A stretch of 52,054 bases of DNA from Anaerovoracaceae bacterium (GTDB lineage Bacteria; Bacillota; Clostridia; Peptostreptococcales; Anaerovoracaceae), in assembly GCA_029983755.1 (NCBI GenBank), contig JASBYX010000007.1:1-52054 (forward strand), given 5' to 3'. Below, piece by piece: positions 43,650 through 51,826 of this stretch; position 1 is the stretch's first letter; every line of letters starts with the position of its first letter. The position numbers were made by a program, and so were the translations under genes. The notes under the pieces were generated by a model, which saw nothing but the letters and a program-made list of their open reading frames with translations, had not been told where the DNA came from and did not search any database.

Positions 43650-44019
43650 GTTCGTCCTCCATTGTTTGAATCATTTTCAACAGTTCTTCATGCGAAAGGC
43701 CGGCTTGTTTGGAATAATGTAAAATCTCAGCGATGCTTGTTTCTATTTTTCTAAGAAGCTTTTCTTTTATCAACTCTTTGTTTTGGGGTACAACGAAACT
43801 TCCCTTACCCTGCACGGAATGGATAAACCCGTCGGTTTCTAATTCGTCATAAGCCCTCTTTGTGGTTATAACACTGATTCTGAGTTCCTTTGCTAACAAG
43901 CGAATAGAGGGTAGACGTTCATTCGCTTCCAGCTCTCCATTGATAATGGCATCTCTGATTTGATTTTTAATTTGTAAATAGATTGGATCATTACTCGAGT
44001 TTTTGATCTGTATATTCAC
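43633..44019 (-). CDS. GntR-family regulator (YtrA-like) of the ABC operon
   Basis: The 128-aa protein has an N-terminal winged helix: PIYLQIKNQIRDAIINGEL, then LPSIRLLAKELRISVITTKR and YDELETDGFIHSVQGKGSFV. A short C-terminal helical dimerisation tail follows, as in the YtrA subfamily. A start at GTG 44019 is chosen because GGAGG lies 7 bases upstream on the minus strand; the longer frame from 44037 would include that site in the coding part. It is the first gene of the operon, and a palindromic operator overlaps its promoter, which suggests autorepression. Confidence 0.88.
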   Translation of the reverse strand: MNIQIKNSSNDPIYLQIKNQIRDAIINGELEANERLPSIRLLAKELRISVITTKRAYDELETDGFIHSVQGKGSFVVPQNKELIKEKLLRKIETSIAEILHYSKQAGLSHEELLKMIQTMEDEHAKCD

Positions 44020-44037
44020 AATCCACCTCCGCGTCAC

Positions 44038-44077
44038 TAACTGTATATAGTGTATATGAACAGTTATGTATTGTCAA
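44038..44077 (-). promoter_or_regulatory. GntR operon promoter with palindromic operator
   Basis: On the minus strand TTGACA (44077-44072), a 17-base spacer and TACACT (44054-44049) form the promoter. TAACTGT (44038-44044) and ACAGTTA (44060-44066) form a perfect 7-bp inverted repeat with a 15-base centre. It spans the -10, a layout suited to a GntR dimer. Confidence 0.7.
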
Positions 44078-44106
44078 GGGATAAATTCAATAATGAAGAT
44101 TGGTAT

Positions 44107-44186
44107 AAAAAAACCACCGACTGGTGTTCAGACCTTTTTTAGATGTTTTGTCTAATATTATTAGGTCAAACCAGAATCGGTAGTTG
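44107..44186 (-). terminator. Long hairpin terminator of the L,D-transpeptidase gene
   Basis: On the minus strand AACTACCGATTCTGGT pairs imperfectly with ACCAGTCGGTGGTT. Nested arms (GACCT/AGGTC and a TTAGA/TCTAA core) extend the stem to about 77 bases, and TTTTTTT follows. It separates the transpeptidase gene from the GntR operon. Confidence 0.65.
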
Positions 44187-44193
44187 AAATATC

Positions 44194-44889
44194 TTATATA
44201 ACTTTTACTGGGGTTCCGGTGGGTATGTTATCAAATATCCATTTGGAATCTGCTACACTCATCCTTACGCACCCGTGGGAAGCAGGCTCTCCAAGTTTAA
44301 CAGCCTCTTTTTTAATATAGTTTCCGGAACTATCTGTAGGGACGCTGTGAAAGAGATAGATTCCATGATCTTTGAAGGAAACCCAGTAGTTGGCTCCCTC
44401 CTGAAACTCTGCTGCAAAGAAGGAATCTCCTCGCTCAGTCTCAACACTATATTCGCCCTTAGGAGTCTCCGATTCTCCATCAAAGAGGCCTGTAGAAACC
44501 ACGAAGCTTGTAAGATTCTTTTCTCCATCTCTAATATATGTGAGTTGTTTCTCAGTATCAACCAAAATATTGAGGTCTGATACTTTTGCTAAGTCAGGGT
44601 AATCACCGGTGGGCTCTTTCCAGAAATCTGGGTTTGCTTTTCTAAGTTTATCAGCCTTTATTTTCCCGGTTTCTTCCCTTGAGTTATTGTCCTTTGATGA
44701 TCCAATTTGACTAGAGTTATTGGATTTGCTGTCATCAGAGCTCGTACCAATACTCTCTTTTGAATTACCCTTATCGGCTTTATGAGACTCTATCACTGTG
44801 TTTTTAACAATTAGAGCTGCAGCTAATAGGACAATGATAATTATGAGAACCAGCAAAACCTTATTATTAAAAATTCTGTTCAAATGCAT
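44194..44889 (-). CDS. L,D-transpeptidase (YkuD family), membrane-anchored
   Basis: The 231-aa protein has an N-terminal membrane helix (about 10-30, VLLVLIIIIVLLAAALIV). A Ser/Asn/Lys-rich linker follows (about 35-75), then a YkuD domain (about 105-231) with TPKGEYSV, GIYLFHSVP and the catalytic ASHGCVRM (Cys207, His205). Such enzymes form 3-3 peptidoglycan cross-links or attach proteins, and resist most beta-lactams. Topology places the catalytic domain outside. It is monocistronic: the terminator hairpin at 44107-44186 follows it and its promoter lies in the divergent gap shared with hrcA. Confidence 0.92.
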   Translation of the reverse strand: MHLNRIFNNKVLLVLIIIIVLLAAALIVKNTVIESHKADKGNSKESIGTSSDDSKSNNSSQIGSSKDNNSREETGKIKADKLRKANPDFWKEPTGDYPDLAKVSDLNILVDTEKQLTYIRDGEKNLTSFVVSTGLFDGESETPKGEYSVETERGDSFFAAEFQEGANYWVSFKDHGIYLFHSVPTDSSGNYIKKEAVKLGEPASHGCVRMSVADSKWIFDNIPTGTPVKVI

Positions 44890-45080
44890 TTCCCCCTCTA
44901 TTTAATATGAAAATTATAACACGAATTTCTTTTTTTGGACATTACAGAAATTATAACACTATAGTCTATGATTGGCAAAAATGAATTCTCGTTCCGACAA
45001 GATGCTCACAATCCATGTAGAATATTTTATACTTGGGAAAAAAGAATTCTCTGAAAAATAAAAATATTTCTTAAAATCTG
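44890..45080. promoter_or_regulatory. Divergent gap between the transpeptidase gene and hrcA
   Basis: On the minus strand the motif GTGTTATAATTT appears twice (44922-44911 and 44959-44948). Each contains an extended -10-like TGTTATAAT, giving two candidate transpeptidase promoters; no good -35 is seen. AGAGGGGGAAATG forms the ribosome site. The rest of the gap toward 45080 shows no gene. Confidence 0.4.
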
Positions 45081-45146
45081 TTGACAACTATGGGTAATAG
45101 TAGTAAAGTATAGATGTGGTTAGCACTCCAAGACGGTGAGTGCTAA
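45081..45146 (+). promoter_or_regulatory. hrcA operon promoter with CIRCE operator
   Basis: TTGACA (45081-45086), a 17-base spacer and TAAAGT (45104-45109) form a vegetative promoter. The CIRCE element TTAGCACTC-N9-GAGTGCTAA at 45120-45146 is a perfect match to consensus and lies just downstream of the predicted start. HrcA binds CIRCE and releases it on heat shock when GroEL is occupied. Confidence 0.95.
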
Positions 45147-45213
45147 CAAAACAAAATAAGAGAGTATTGCAAAGCAATTAAGCTTGTCATAATTCTGCTA
45201 GGAAGGAGGAAGC

Positions 45214-46278
45214 ATGGAATTAACAGAGCGTAAACTTAAGATTCTGCAGGCGATTATAAGCGACTATATATCAACAGCAGAACCGGTTGGTTCGAGGACA
45301 CTTTCAAAGAAGTACCAGCTTGGAATAAGCCCTGCGACAATAAGAAATGAGATGAGCGACCTGGAAGATTTAGGCTTCCTCACTCATCCCCATACTTCAG
45401 CAGGAAGGGTTCCTTCCGATAAGGCATATAGGCTTTATGTGAATGAGCTCATGGGGCATTCTGAGATTACACCGGCGGAAAAGCAAATTATCGAAAGTCA
45501 GCTCAGAGCAGATGTAAATGAACTTGATAAAGTCATTATAAACGCTGCGAGACTTCTTTCAGACATTACCAATTTAGCTAGCTTTGTGATGACACCTAGC
45601 CAGGAGGAAAACCGCCTTGATTTTGTCAAGTTTCTTCCTGTGGATCATAACACAGTAGTGCTCATGATAGTTGCAGAGAACGGTAGAATTTCAAACACCA
45701 CACTCCGCCTAAACGAAGAGTACACCGACGAAGCGCTAGGTATTTTGTCGAAGAACATCACATATAGATTTAAGGGGAAGACTCTCAGCGAGCTGGTTAG
45801 GCAGAATATTATAGATACTTTTCAAAGTGACCTAACAGCTATGAATAAGCTCGAAGAATTCATCATGCCGGACTTTATGAGGACGCTGGAAGAGATGCTT
45901 GATGTGAACCTGTATCTTGACGGCCTTTCGAATATTTTTGATATGCCGGAGTACAGCGATATCTCAAGGGCACGACAATTCTTGAGGATTTTCGATGACA
46001 AGGATAGGCTGAGAAAGACTATTTTAAACAGAGATGATGGGGTTGTGGTCACCATAGGTGACGAGAATAAGGACGAAGAGCTGCAAGATTATTCACTTAT
46101 TACTGCAACCTACAGCGTTGATGGACAAACTGTAGGAAAGATAGGAGTTATCGGTCCTACAAGGATGAGATATGGTGAAATCACATCAATAGTCAAATAT
46201 CTGACTGACAACATAAATGATACATTCAGCCTTGACAGCTGGAAAGGAGAGGAAATTGACGAAGACGAAGATGTATGA
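45214..46278 (+). CDS. hrcA: Heat-inducible transcription repressor HrcA
   Basis: HrcA represses class I heat-shock genes through CIRCE. The 354-aa protein has a winged-helix N-terminus (LKILQAIISDYISTAEPVGS, YQLGISPATIRNEMSDLEDL, HTSAGRVPSDKAYRLYV), a GAF-like centre, and the C-terminal GPTRMRYGEITSIVKYLTDN. Length is normal. AAGGAGG lies before ATG 45214. It is the first gene of hrcA-grpE-dnaK-dnaJ and controls its own promoter. The stop overlaps the grpE start by 8 bases. Confidence 0.96.
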   Translation: MELTERKLKILQAIISDYISTAEPVGSRTLSKKYQLGISPATIRNEMSDLEDLGFLTHPHTSAGRVPSDKAYRLYVNELMGHSEITPAEKQIIESQLRADVNELDKVIINAARLLSDITNLASFVMTPSQEENRLDFVKFLPVDHNTVVLMIVAENGRISNTTLRLNEEYTDEALGILSKNITYRFKGKTLSELVRQNIIDTFQSDLTAMNKLEEFIMPDFMRTLEEMLDVNLYLDGLSNIFDMPEYSDISRARQFLRIFDDKDRLRKTILNRDDGVVVTIGDENKDEELQDYSLITATYSVDGQTVGKIGVIGPTRMRYGEITSIVKYLTDNINDTFSLDSWKGEEIDEDEDV

Positions 46279-46900
46279 GGAAGACCTTAAGCACGCAGAA
46301 GATCTTATAAACGACCAAAAGGCTTATGAGGAAGCAAAGGAAGATGGTGAGAGCAGCAAGAAAGTTGAAGATACACTTAAGGCTGAGGGTTCATCAGAGG
46401 ATTTGGACTCTGCGAAAGAGAATAAAGATGAAAATTCAGATAACCCTGAGAAAAACATGGATTCTGATAATGAGGCTGCTGCTGATAAAGGTGAAGATGC
46501 AGACACCAAGTTCCTTAGACTCATGGCTGACTTCCAGAACTTTAAAAAGAGAGCCGAGAAAGAAAAGTCTGATATTTATGCGAGGGCTAACGAGAGCTTG
46601 ATGTTGAGCCTTTTGACTGTAATTGACAACTTTGAAAGAGCCCTTGATCACGAGAGCAAGGATGAGAAGTATGCAGAGGGTATGCACCTCATATTCAAAC
46701 AGCTGATGGATGCCTTGAAAGCTGCCGGACTTGAAGAAATCAAGGCCGAAGACGAGCACTTTGATCCGAACATTCACAATGCAGTGATGACCTGCGATAG
46801 CGAGCATCACGAAAGTGGAAAAGTCGTTGAAGTAATGCAAAAGGGTTACACCTTAAACGGCAAGCTTCTCAGAGCATCAATGGTTAAAGTCAACAACTGA
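46271..46900 (+). CDS. grpE: Nucleotide exchange factor GrpE
   Basis: GrpE releases ADP from DnaK. The 209-aa protein has a long acidic, probably disordered N-terminus (1-75), a coiled coil (about 80-140) with FLRLMADFQNFKKRAEKEK, and the C-terminal beta domain with EHFDPNIHNAVM and VVEVMQKGYTLNGKLLRASMVKV, the family signature. ATG 46271 overlaps the hrcA stop, which suggests coupling. The frame is open further upstream, but that part is the hrcA shadow. dnaK follows after 198 bases. Confidence 0.95.
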   Translation: MYEEDLKHAEDLINDQKAYEEAKEDGESSKKVEDTLKAEGSSEDLDSAKENKDENSDNPEKNMDSDNEAAADKGEDADTKFLRLMADFQNFKKRAEKEKSDIYARANESLMLSLLTVIDNFERALDHESKDEKYAEGMHLIFKQLMDALKAAGLEEIKAEDEHFDPNIHNAVMTCDSEHHESGKVVEVMQKGYTLNGKLLRASMVKVNN

Positions 46901-47098
46901 TAAGATCAAACAATTGACAGGGTTAAGAACAGATACGATTAGCTGATACAAGCTGATAAAAACAGTCGTTTGGATTGTCGACATCAGCAAATTAAAATAT
47001 AAATTACGACATTGAAATTAATCTAATTAACAGTAATATATAACATTATTTCAAACACAGAACAGAACATTAAGAGAACACTTAAGGAGGAAAAGAAC

Positions 47099-49000
47099 AT
47101 GGCAAAGGTAATAGGAATTGACTTGGGAACCACCAATAGCGTAGTTTCCGTAATGGAAGGGGGAGACCCTACAGTTATAGCAAATGCAGAAGGTAACAGG
47201 ACAACACCTTCAATTGTGGCCTTCGCAAAGAACGGTGAAAGGCTAGTAGGAGAAACTGCTAAGAGACAGGCTGTTACCAACCCTGACAGAACAATTGCAT
47301 CAATCAAGAGGTATATGGGATCTGATCACAAGATTGAGATCGACGGTAAAACCTACACTCCTCAGGACATATCTGCAATGATCCTTGCAAAGCTCAAGGC
47401 TGATGCAGAAAGCTACCTGGGAGAGAAGGTTACAGAGGCGGTAATCACAGTTCCTGCATACTTTTCTGATGCACAGAAGCAGGCAACAAAGGACGCCGGA
47501 AAGATAGCAGGTCTTGACGTTAAGAGAATAATCAATGAGCCTACAGCAGCCTCACTTGCATATGGACTTGATAAAGAGTCAGGCTCTCACAAAATATTGG
47601 TCTACGATTTGGGCGGCGGTACTTTCGACGTATCAATTCTCGAGCTGGGCGACGGTGTATTTGAGGTACTAGCAACAAATGGTGACACCAAACTTGGTGG
47701 AGATGACTTTGACAACGCAGTATTGGATTTCTTGGCAGAAAGCTTTGCTAAGGAACATGGCGTAGATCTTAAGAAGGATAAGATGAGCCTACAGAGATTG
47801 AAAGAGGCAGCTGAAAAGGCCAAGAAGGAGCTTTCAAGTGCTCAGACAACAAATATTAACTTGCCTTTCATAACAGTTACAAGTGATGGTCCTCTGCACC
47901 TTAATATGGATCTGACAAGGGCAAAATTCGATCAGCTAACTGCTGACCTTGTAAAGAGAACCATCGAGCCTATGAAGAAGGCTATGAGCGATGCAGGAGT
48001 AAGCAACAGCGATATAGAAAAGGTAATTCTAGTTGGTGGTTCAACAAGAATTCCTGCTGTTCAGGAAGAAGTTAAGAAGGTTACCGGAAAAGATCCGTTT
48101 AAGGGTATCAACCCGGATGAATGCGTTGCAATCGGAGCAGCTATCCAGGCCGGAGTTCTTACAGGAGAGGTTCACGACGTACTACTTCTTGATGTAACAC
48201 CACTTTCACTTTCAATTGAAACTCTAGGTGGAGTTGCAACCAAACTTATAGAGAGAAATACAACTATTCCGACAAAGAAGAGCCAGATTTTCTCAACTGC
48301 CGCTGACAATCAGACAGCTGTAGATATCCACGTTCTTCAGGGAGAAAGAGAAATGGCTGCCGGAAACATTACCCTTGGCAGATTCCAGCTTACAGGTATA
48401 GCACCTGCTCCAAGGGGAATTCCTCAGATAGAAGTAACCTTTGACATCGATGCTAACGGTATAGTAAATGTTAGCGCAAAGGATAAGGGTACAGGCAAGG
48501 AACAGAACATTACAATCACATCTTCTACCAAGCTGTCAGAGGAAGAAATCGAGGCCAAGGTAAGGGAAGCAGAGCAGTATGCAGAGGAAGACAAGAAGAG
48601 AAAAGAAGAGACTGAAACCAGAAACAAGGCAGAAGCTCTTGTATATGACACAGAAAAGTCTTTGAAGGATCTGGAAGGAAAGCTATCTGATTCTGAAAAG
48701 TCCGAAGTAGAAACTGCTAAGGATGAGCTTAAGAAAGCAATCGAAGATGGCAACATCGATGAGATTAAGGATAAGACAGATAAGCTGACAGAAAAATTCC
48801 ATATCATCTCCACCAAGCTTTATGAGCAGGCTCAGGCTGAAGGTGGAGCAGGAGCAGCCGGAGCAGGAGCAGCAGGGACGGGTCCTGATATGGGAGCTGC
48901 AGGATTTGGAAATGCTTCACAGACCGGTGGAAATTCATCCCAGCCGGGTGGAGATAATGTTGTAGATGCAGACTACGAAGTAGTTGATGACGACAAATAA
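47099..49000 (+). CDS. dnaK: Molecular chaperone DnaK (Hsp70)
   Basis: DnaK is the ATP-driven Hsp70. The 633-aa protein has phosphate-1 IGIDLGTTNSVV, AEGNRTTPSIVAF, VPAYFSDAQKQATKDAG, the phosphate-2 region VYDLGGGTFDVSILEL, and the adenosine loop ILVGGSTRIPAVQ. The substrate domain begins near DVTPLSLSIETLGG. A Gly/Ala-rich tail ends in DADYEVVDDDK. AAGGAGG lies before ATG 47099. A 198-base gap separates it from grpE. An A+T-rich stretch there could hold a secondary promoter (TTGACA at 46913), but no -10 is convincing. Confidence 0.97.
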   Translation: MAKVIGIDLGTTNSVVSVMEGGDPTVIANAEGNRTTPSIVAFAKNGERLVGETAKRQAVTNPDRTIASIKRYMGSDHKIEIDGKTYTPQDISAMILAKLKADAESYLGEKVTEAVITVPAYFSDAQKQATKDAGKIAGLDVKRIINEPTAASLAYGLDKESGSHKILVYDLGGGTFDVSILELGDGVFEVLATNGDTKLGGDDFDNAVLDFLAESFAKEHGVDLKKDKMSLQRLKEAAEKAKKELSSAQTTNINLPFITVTSDGPLHLNMDLTRAKFDQLTADLVKRTIEPMKKAMSDAGVSNSDIEKVILVGGSTRIPAVQEEVKKVTGKDPFKGINPDECVAIGAAIQAGVLTGEVHDVLLLDVTPLSLSIETLGGVATKLIERNTTIPTKKSQIFSTAADNQTAVDIHVLQGEREMAAGNITLGRFQLTGIAPAPRGIPQIEVTFDIDANGIVNVSAKDKGTGKEQNITITSSTKLSEEEIEAKVREAEQYAEEDKKRKEETETRNKAEALVYDTEKSLKDLEGKLSDSEKSEVETAKDELKKAIEDGNIDEIKDKTDKLTEKFHIISTKLYEQAQAEGGAGAAGAGAAGTGPDMGAAGFGNASQTGGNSSQPGGDNVVDADYEVVDDDK

Positions 49001-49120
49001 GATAAATCGGTAAGTTTAACCGTAAACGATGAAAACCGGATATAACCGAAACTATCCGATCGTATATCGAGATTATGCTAGTGGAAACTCTAGCAAAATG
49101 ACAATTAATTAGGATTTGAG

Positions 49121-49141
49121 GGCGACCACACTGTGGTCGCC
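49121..49141. repeat. Perfect 10-bp palindrome in the dnaK-dnaJ gap
   Basis: GGCGACCACA and TGTGGTCGCC are exact complements around one base (49131). No U-tract follows, so it is not a typical terminator. It sits 24 bases before the dnaJ ATG. It may be an mRNA processing or stability hairpin or a protein site. Confidence 0.7.
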
Positions 49142-49164
49142 ATATTCCATGAGAAAGAGGAATT

Positions 49165-50334
49165 ATGGCAGATAAAAGAGATTATTACGAGGTTTTGGGC
49201 CTCCAGAAGGGGGCCAGCGAAGAGGAGATAAAGAAGGCCTTCCGTAAGATGGCAATGAAGTATCACCCTGACAAAAACCCTGGAGATAAAAAGGCTGAGG
49301 AGGCCTTCAAGGAGGTAAATGAGGCCTACAGTATTCTGTCTGATCCCGAGAAGAAGCAGAAATATGACCAATTCGGCCACGCTGGTGTAGATCCAAATGC
49401 AGGCTTTGGAGGTGCCGGAGGATTCGGTACCGGCGGATTTGGAGGTTTCGAGGACATATTCAGCCAGATGTTCAGCGGCGGATTCGGAGGCGGTTCATCA
49501 GGTGGTTTTGGCGGATTTGGTGGATTCGGTTCCGCAAGATCAGGGCCTATGAGAGGACGAGATCTTCAGAAGGCTATTACGATTACTTTTGATGAGGCTG
49601 CCCACGGTGTTGAAAAAGAGATTTCTCTAAATAAATATGTTGAGTGTCCAACCTGTCATGGGGAGGGTAACGAGCCGGGAACTTCTAAGGTAACGTGTGA
49701 GAAGTGTCACGGAACCGGCCAGGTATCCCACGTCCAGAATACTATGTTTGGCAGATTTCAGACTACAGGGCCTTGCGATGAGTGTGGAGGAACAGGTGAG
49801 AAGATTGAGACACCATGTCACGAATGCGGTGGTAGTGGAAAAGTAAGGAAGACAGTGAAGATAAATGTTAAAATTCCTAAGGGAGTGGATAACGATACAG
49901 TGATTCCACTTAGGGGTCAGGGTGAACCCGGTGATAAGGGTGGCCCTGCAGGGGATTTATTCATTGTTATCGCAGTTAAGCCACATAAGATCTTCAAGCG
50001 AAACGGCGATAACTTGCAACTGGATATTCCTATCAGTTTTGAGCAGGCTGCTCTCGGGGATGAGATTACTGTACCTTCGATAGATGGAAAGCTAAGCTAT
50101 ACCATCCCGGCAGGTACCCAGCCGGATACAATATTCAGGCTTAAGGGTAAGGGGATGCCTAATGTCAGATCCGGAAGATACGGAGACCTTTATGTTAAGG
50201 TTAAACTTGAGGTTCCTAGGAATCTTACGGATGAGCAGAAGAAGCTCATAAAGGATATGAGCGATAGCCTGACTCCGGAAAGCTATAAGGAAAAGAAGAG
50301 CTTCGGAGAGAAAATAAGAGATTTCTTTAGCTAG
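49165..50334 (+). CDS. dnaJ: Chaperone DnaJ (Hsp40)
   Basis: DnaJ delivers clients to DnaK and stimulates its ATPase. The 389-aa protein has a J domain (1-70) with YHPDKNPGDK and a long Gly/Phe region (about 77-125). Four zinc-binding repeats follow (CPTCHGEG, CEKCHGTG, CDECGGTG, CHECGGSG), then the two substrate domains. It is type I DnaJ of normal length. GAGAAAGAGG precedes ATG 49165. A five-copy 14-15-base tandem repeat begins at its last codons. The genes that usually follow in Firmicutes (prmA, rsmE, mtaB) are not here; rsmE and mtaB are at 19.4 kb. Confidence 0.96.
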   Translation: MADKRDYYEVLGLQKGASEEEIKKAFRKMAMKYHPDKNPGDKKAEEAFKEVNEAYSILSDPEKKQKYDQFGHAGVDPNAGFGGAGGFGTGGFGGFEDIFSQMFSGGFGGGSSGGFGGFGGFGSARSGPMRGRDLQKAITITFDEAAHGVEKEISLNKYVECPTCHGEGNEPGTSKVTCEKCHGTGQVSHVQNTMFGRFQTTGPCDECGGTGEKIETPCHECGGSGKVRKTVKINVKIPKGVDNDTVIPLRGQGEPGDKGGPAGDLFIVIAVKPHKIFKRNGDNLQLDIPISFEQAALGDEITVPSIDGKLSYTIPAGTQPDTIFRLKGKGMPNVRSGRYGDLYVKVKLEVPRNLTDEQKKLIKDMSDSLTPESYKEKKSFGEKIRDFFS

Positions 50335-50398
50335 GATCAGTTTAGTAGGATTAGTTTAGCCAGTATCGGTTTAGTAGGATTAGTTTAGCTAGGATTAG
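50326..50398 (+). repeat. Five-copy tandem repeat at the dnaJ stop
   Basis: Units of 15, 14, 15, 14 and 15 bases each start TTTAG (50326, 50341, 50355, 50370, 50384) and have the form TTTAGC/T-AGGAT-AG. Units 2 and 4 are identical, and units 1 and 5 differ by one base. The array starts at the codons for the last residues of DnaJ, where TTTAGCTAG supplies the stop. Confidence 0.8.
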
Positions 50399-50412
50399 AA
50401 TTATGATAGATT

Positions 50413-50450
50413 AAAAAGAGGGTATGAGATTAATCTCACACCCTCTTTTA
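50413..50450. terminator. Bidirectional terminator between dnaJ and the MATE gene
   Basis: AAAAAGAGGGT with an inner GAGATT pairs with AATCTC and ACCCTCTTTT (50413-50449). A-tract and T-tract flank it, so it can end the rightward dnaJ transcript and the leftward MATE transcript. Confidence 0.85.
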
Positions 50451-50473
50451 GTATCTGTGTCGTATGATTAGAT

Positions 50474-51796
50474 CTACAGGTGCTCACGAACAAAGTATAT
50501 GCCAATGATAAGGGAGATGCCTTCGCTGAGGGTGCCGGTGTACCAGATGTATTCCGGAGGGAGCACTCCGCTCACCACAATGAGGCCTAGGTAGACTAGC
50601 AGGAAGCCGCGAAGGGTGGATAGGGTTATGGCTTTTTTTGGCTGGCCCTTGGCGGCCAGCAGGCCTACGAAGAGGAGGTTTGCCCCTAGGGCCAGGTAGG
50701 AGATGGCAAACTTCCTCAGGGCAATAACTGTTGGATCAAGGAGATGGCTTTCCGCCGAAAGAAACAGGAGAGAAATCTGTTTCGGGAATACTATTCCAAT
50801 AAAAATAGCTATCAAAGACAATCCAACAACAGAACGAATAGCATAGTGTGTTATTTTTTTCCCGGATTCCACATCATGTTTTCCGTGATAATAGCTTACA
50901 AGAGGTTGCATCCCTTGAGTCAAACCGGTCATGGTGGAAGCGATGAGGAGGGTGAAGTAGGATACGATGGTATAGCTTACCAGGGCATTTTCCCCCAAAT
51001 ACTTAAGCAGAAAAATATTGTAAACAAAAACGATAAACCCTGTAGAAAGTTCGGAGAGAAAATCTCCGGTTCCTAGAGAAAGTATGGAAGGCAGCTGTTT
51101 TGTTGTATCCAAAAAGTCGTTGATTCTGATGAATTTGAGCCTTGCCTTAGGCCTGAGAAAATGAATCGTAAATATGACTGTTGAGAATACCTGCGCTATG
51201 CCTGTGGCCAGTGCAGCACCTTCAATTCCCCATTGAAAAATCGCAACGAAAAGCCAATCAAGGAACATGTTTGAAATGGCCGCTGAAATGACCCCATAGG
51301 TGGCAAGCCTTGGAAATCCATCGATCTTGACTAAGACTTCAAAATGATAGGACACCATGAAAAACGGTACAAACCAGAGAATGATGCTTAGATATTGTTG
51401 AACTAAGGGGAAGAGATCCCCCCTAGCACCCAGGAGCCTTGCCAGATCATTCAGGAAAATTCGTGATGCGAGGGATAGACACAGTGCAAAAATTATTATG
51501 GCTATTACGGTAAAGGTGAAAACTTCCTTGGCATCGTTCCTCCTGCCCTCGCCGAGATATATGGCAACTTTTGTGGAAGTTCCAACCGCTAGGATTATCG
51601 CCAATGCAAAAACCGTATTGACAAATGGCATGGCAACGTTCACAGAGGCCAGTGCTATTTCGCTGACGTATCTACCAACAAAATACCCGTCCACCATGGT
51701 GTATATGGAGAAGACCCACATTGCGGCTATAGACGGCAGCGCATAATTCAGATAGGTGGTTATGAGATTTTTTTGGCTGTTTTCGAGCTTTGGCAT
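50474..51796 (-). CDS. MATE-family efflux transporter
   Basis: The 440-aa protein has about 12 membrane helices in two related halves, for example TMVDGYFVGRYVSEIALASV at the start, AIILAVGTSTKVAIYLGEG, and GLTQGMQPLVSYYHGKHD in the second half. MATE proteins export drugs, organic cations or flavins using a sodium or proton gradient. The substrate is unknown. ATG 51796 is chosen because AAGGAG lies 6 bases upstream on the minus strand; an in-frame ATG at 51826 precedes that site. It is a single leftward gene that shares the terminator at 50413 with dnaJ. Confidence 0.9.
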   Translation of the reverse strand: MPKLENSQKNLITTYLNYALPSIAAMWVFSIYTMVDGYFVGRYVSEIALASVNVAMPFVNTVFALAIILAVGTSTKVAIYLGEGRRNDAKEVFTFTVIAIIIFALCLSLASRIFLNDLARLLGARGDLFPLVQQYLSIILWFVPFFMVSYHFEVLVKIDGFPRLATYGVISAAISNMFLDWLFVAIFQWGIEGAALATGIAQVFSTVIFTIHFLRPKARLKFIRINDFLDTTKQLPSILSLGTGDFLSELSTGFIVFVYNIFLLKYLGENALVSYTIVSYFTLLIASTMTGLTQGMQPLVSYYHGKHDVESGKKITHYAIRSVVGLSLIAIFIGIVFPKQISLLFLSAESHLLDPTVIALRKFAISYLALGANLLFVGLLAAKGQPKKAITLSTLRGFLLVYLGLIVVSGVLPPEYIWYTGTLSEGISLIIGIYFVREHL

Positions 51797-51826
51797 CTCT
51801 GACTCCTTGGGATAAATTAACTTCAT

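Noticed and set aside
46217..46270. An upstream start for grpE inside hrcA
   Set aside because: The added residues are the shadow of hrcA, and ATG 46271 overlaps the hrcA stop as expected for coupled genes.
46900..47098. A second CIRCE or a strong promoter before dnaK
   Set aside because: Only a TTGACA-like hexamer at 46913 is seen, with no convincing -10 and no TTAGCACTC/GAGTGCTAA pair.
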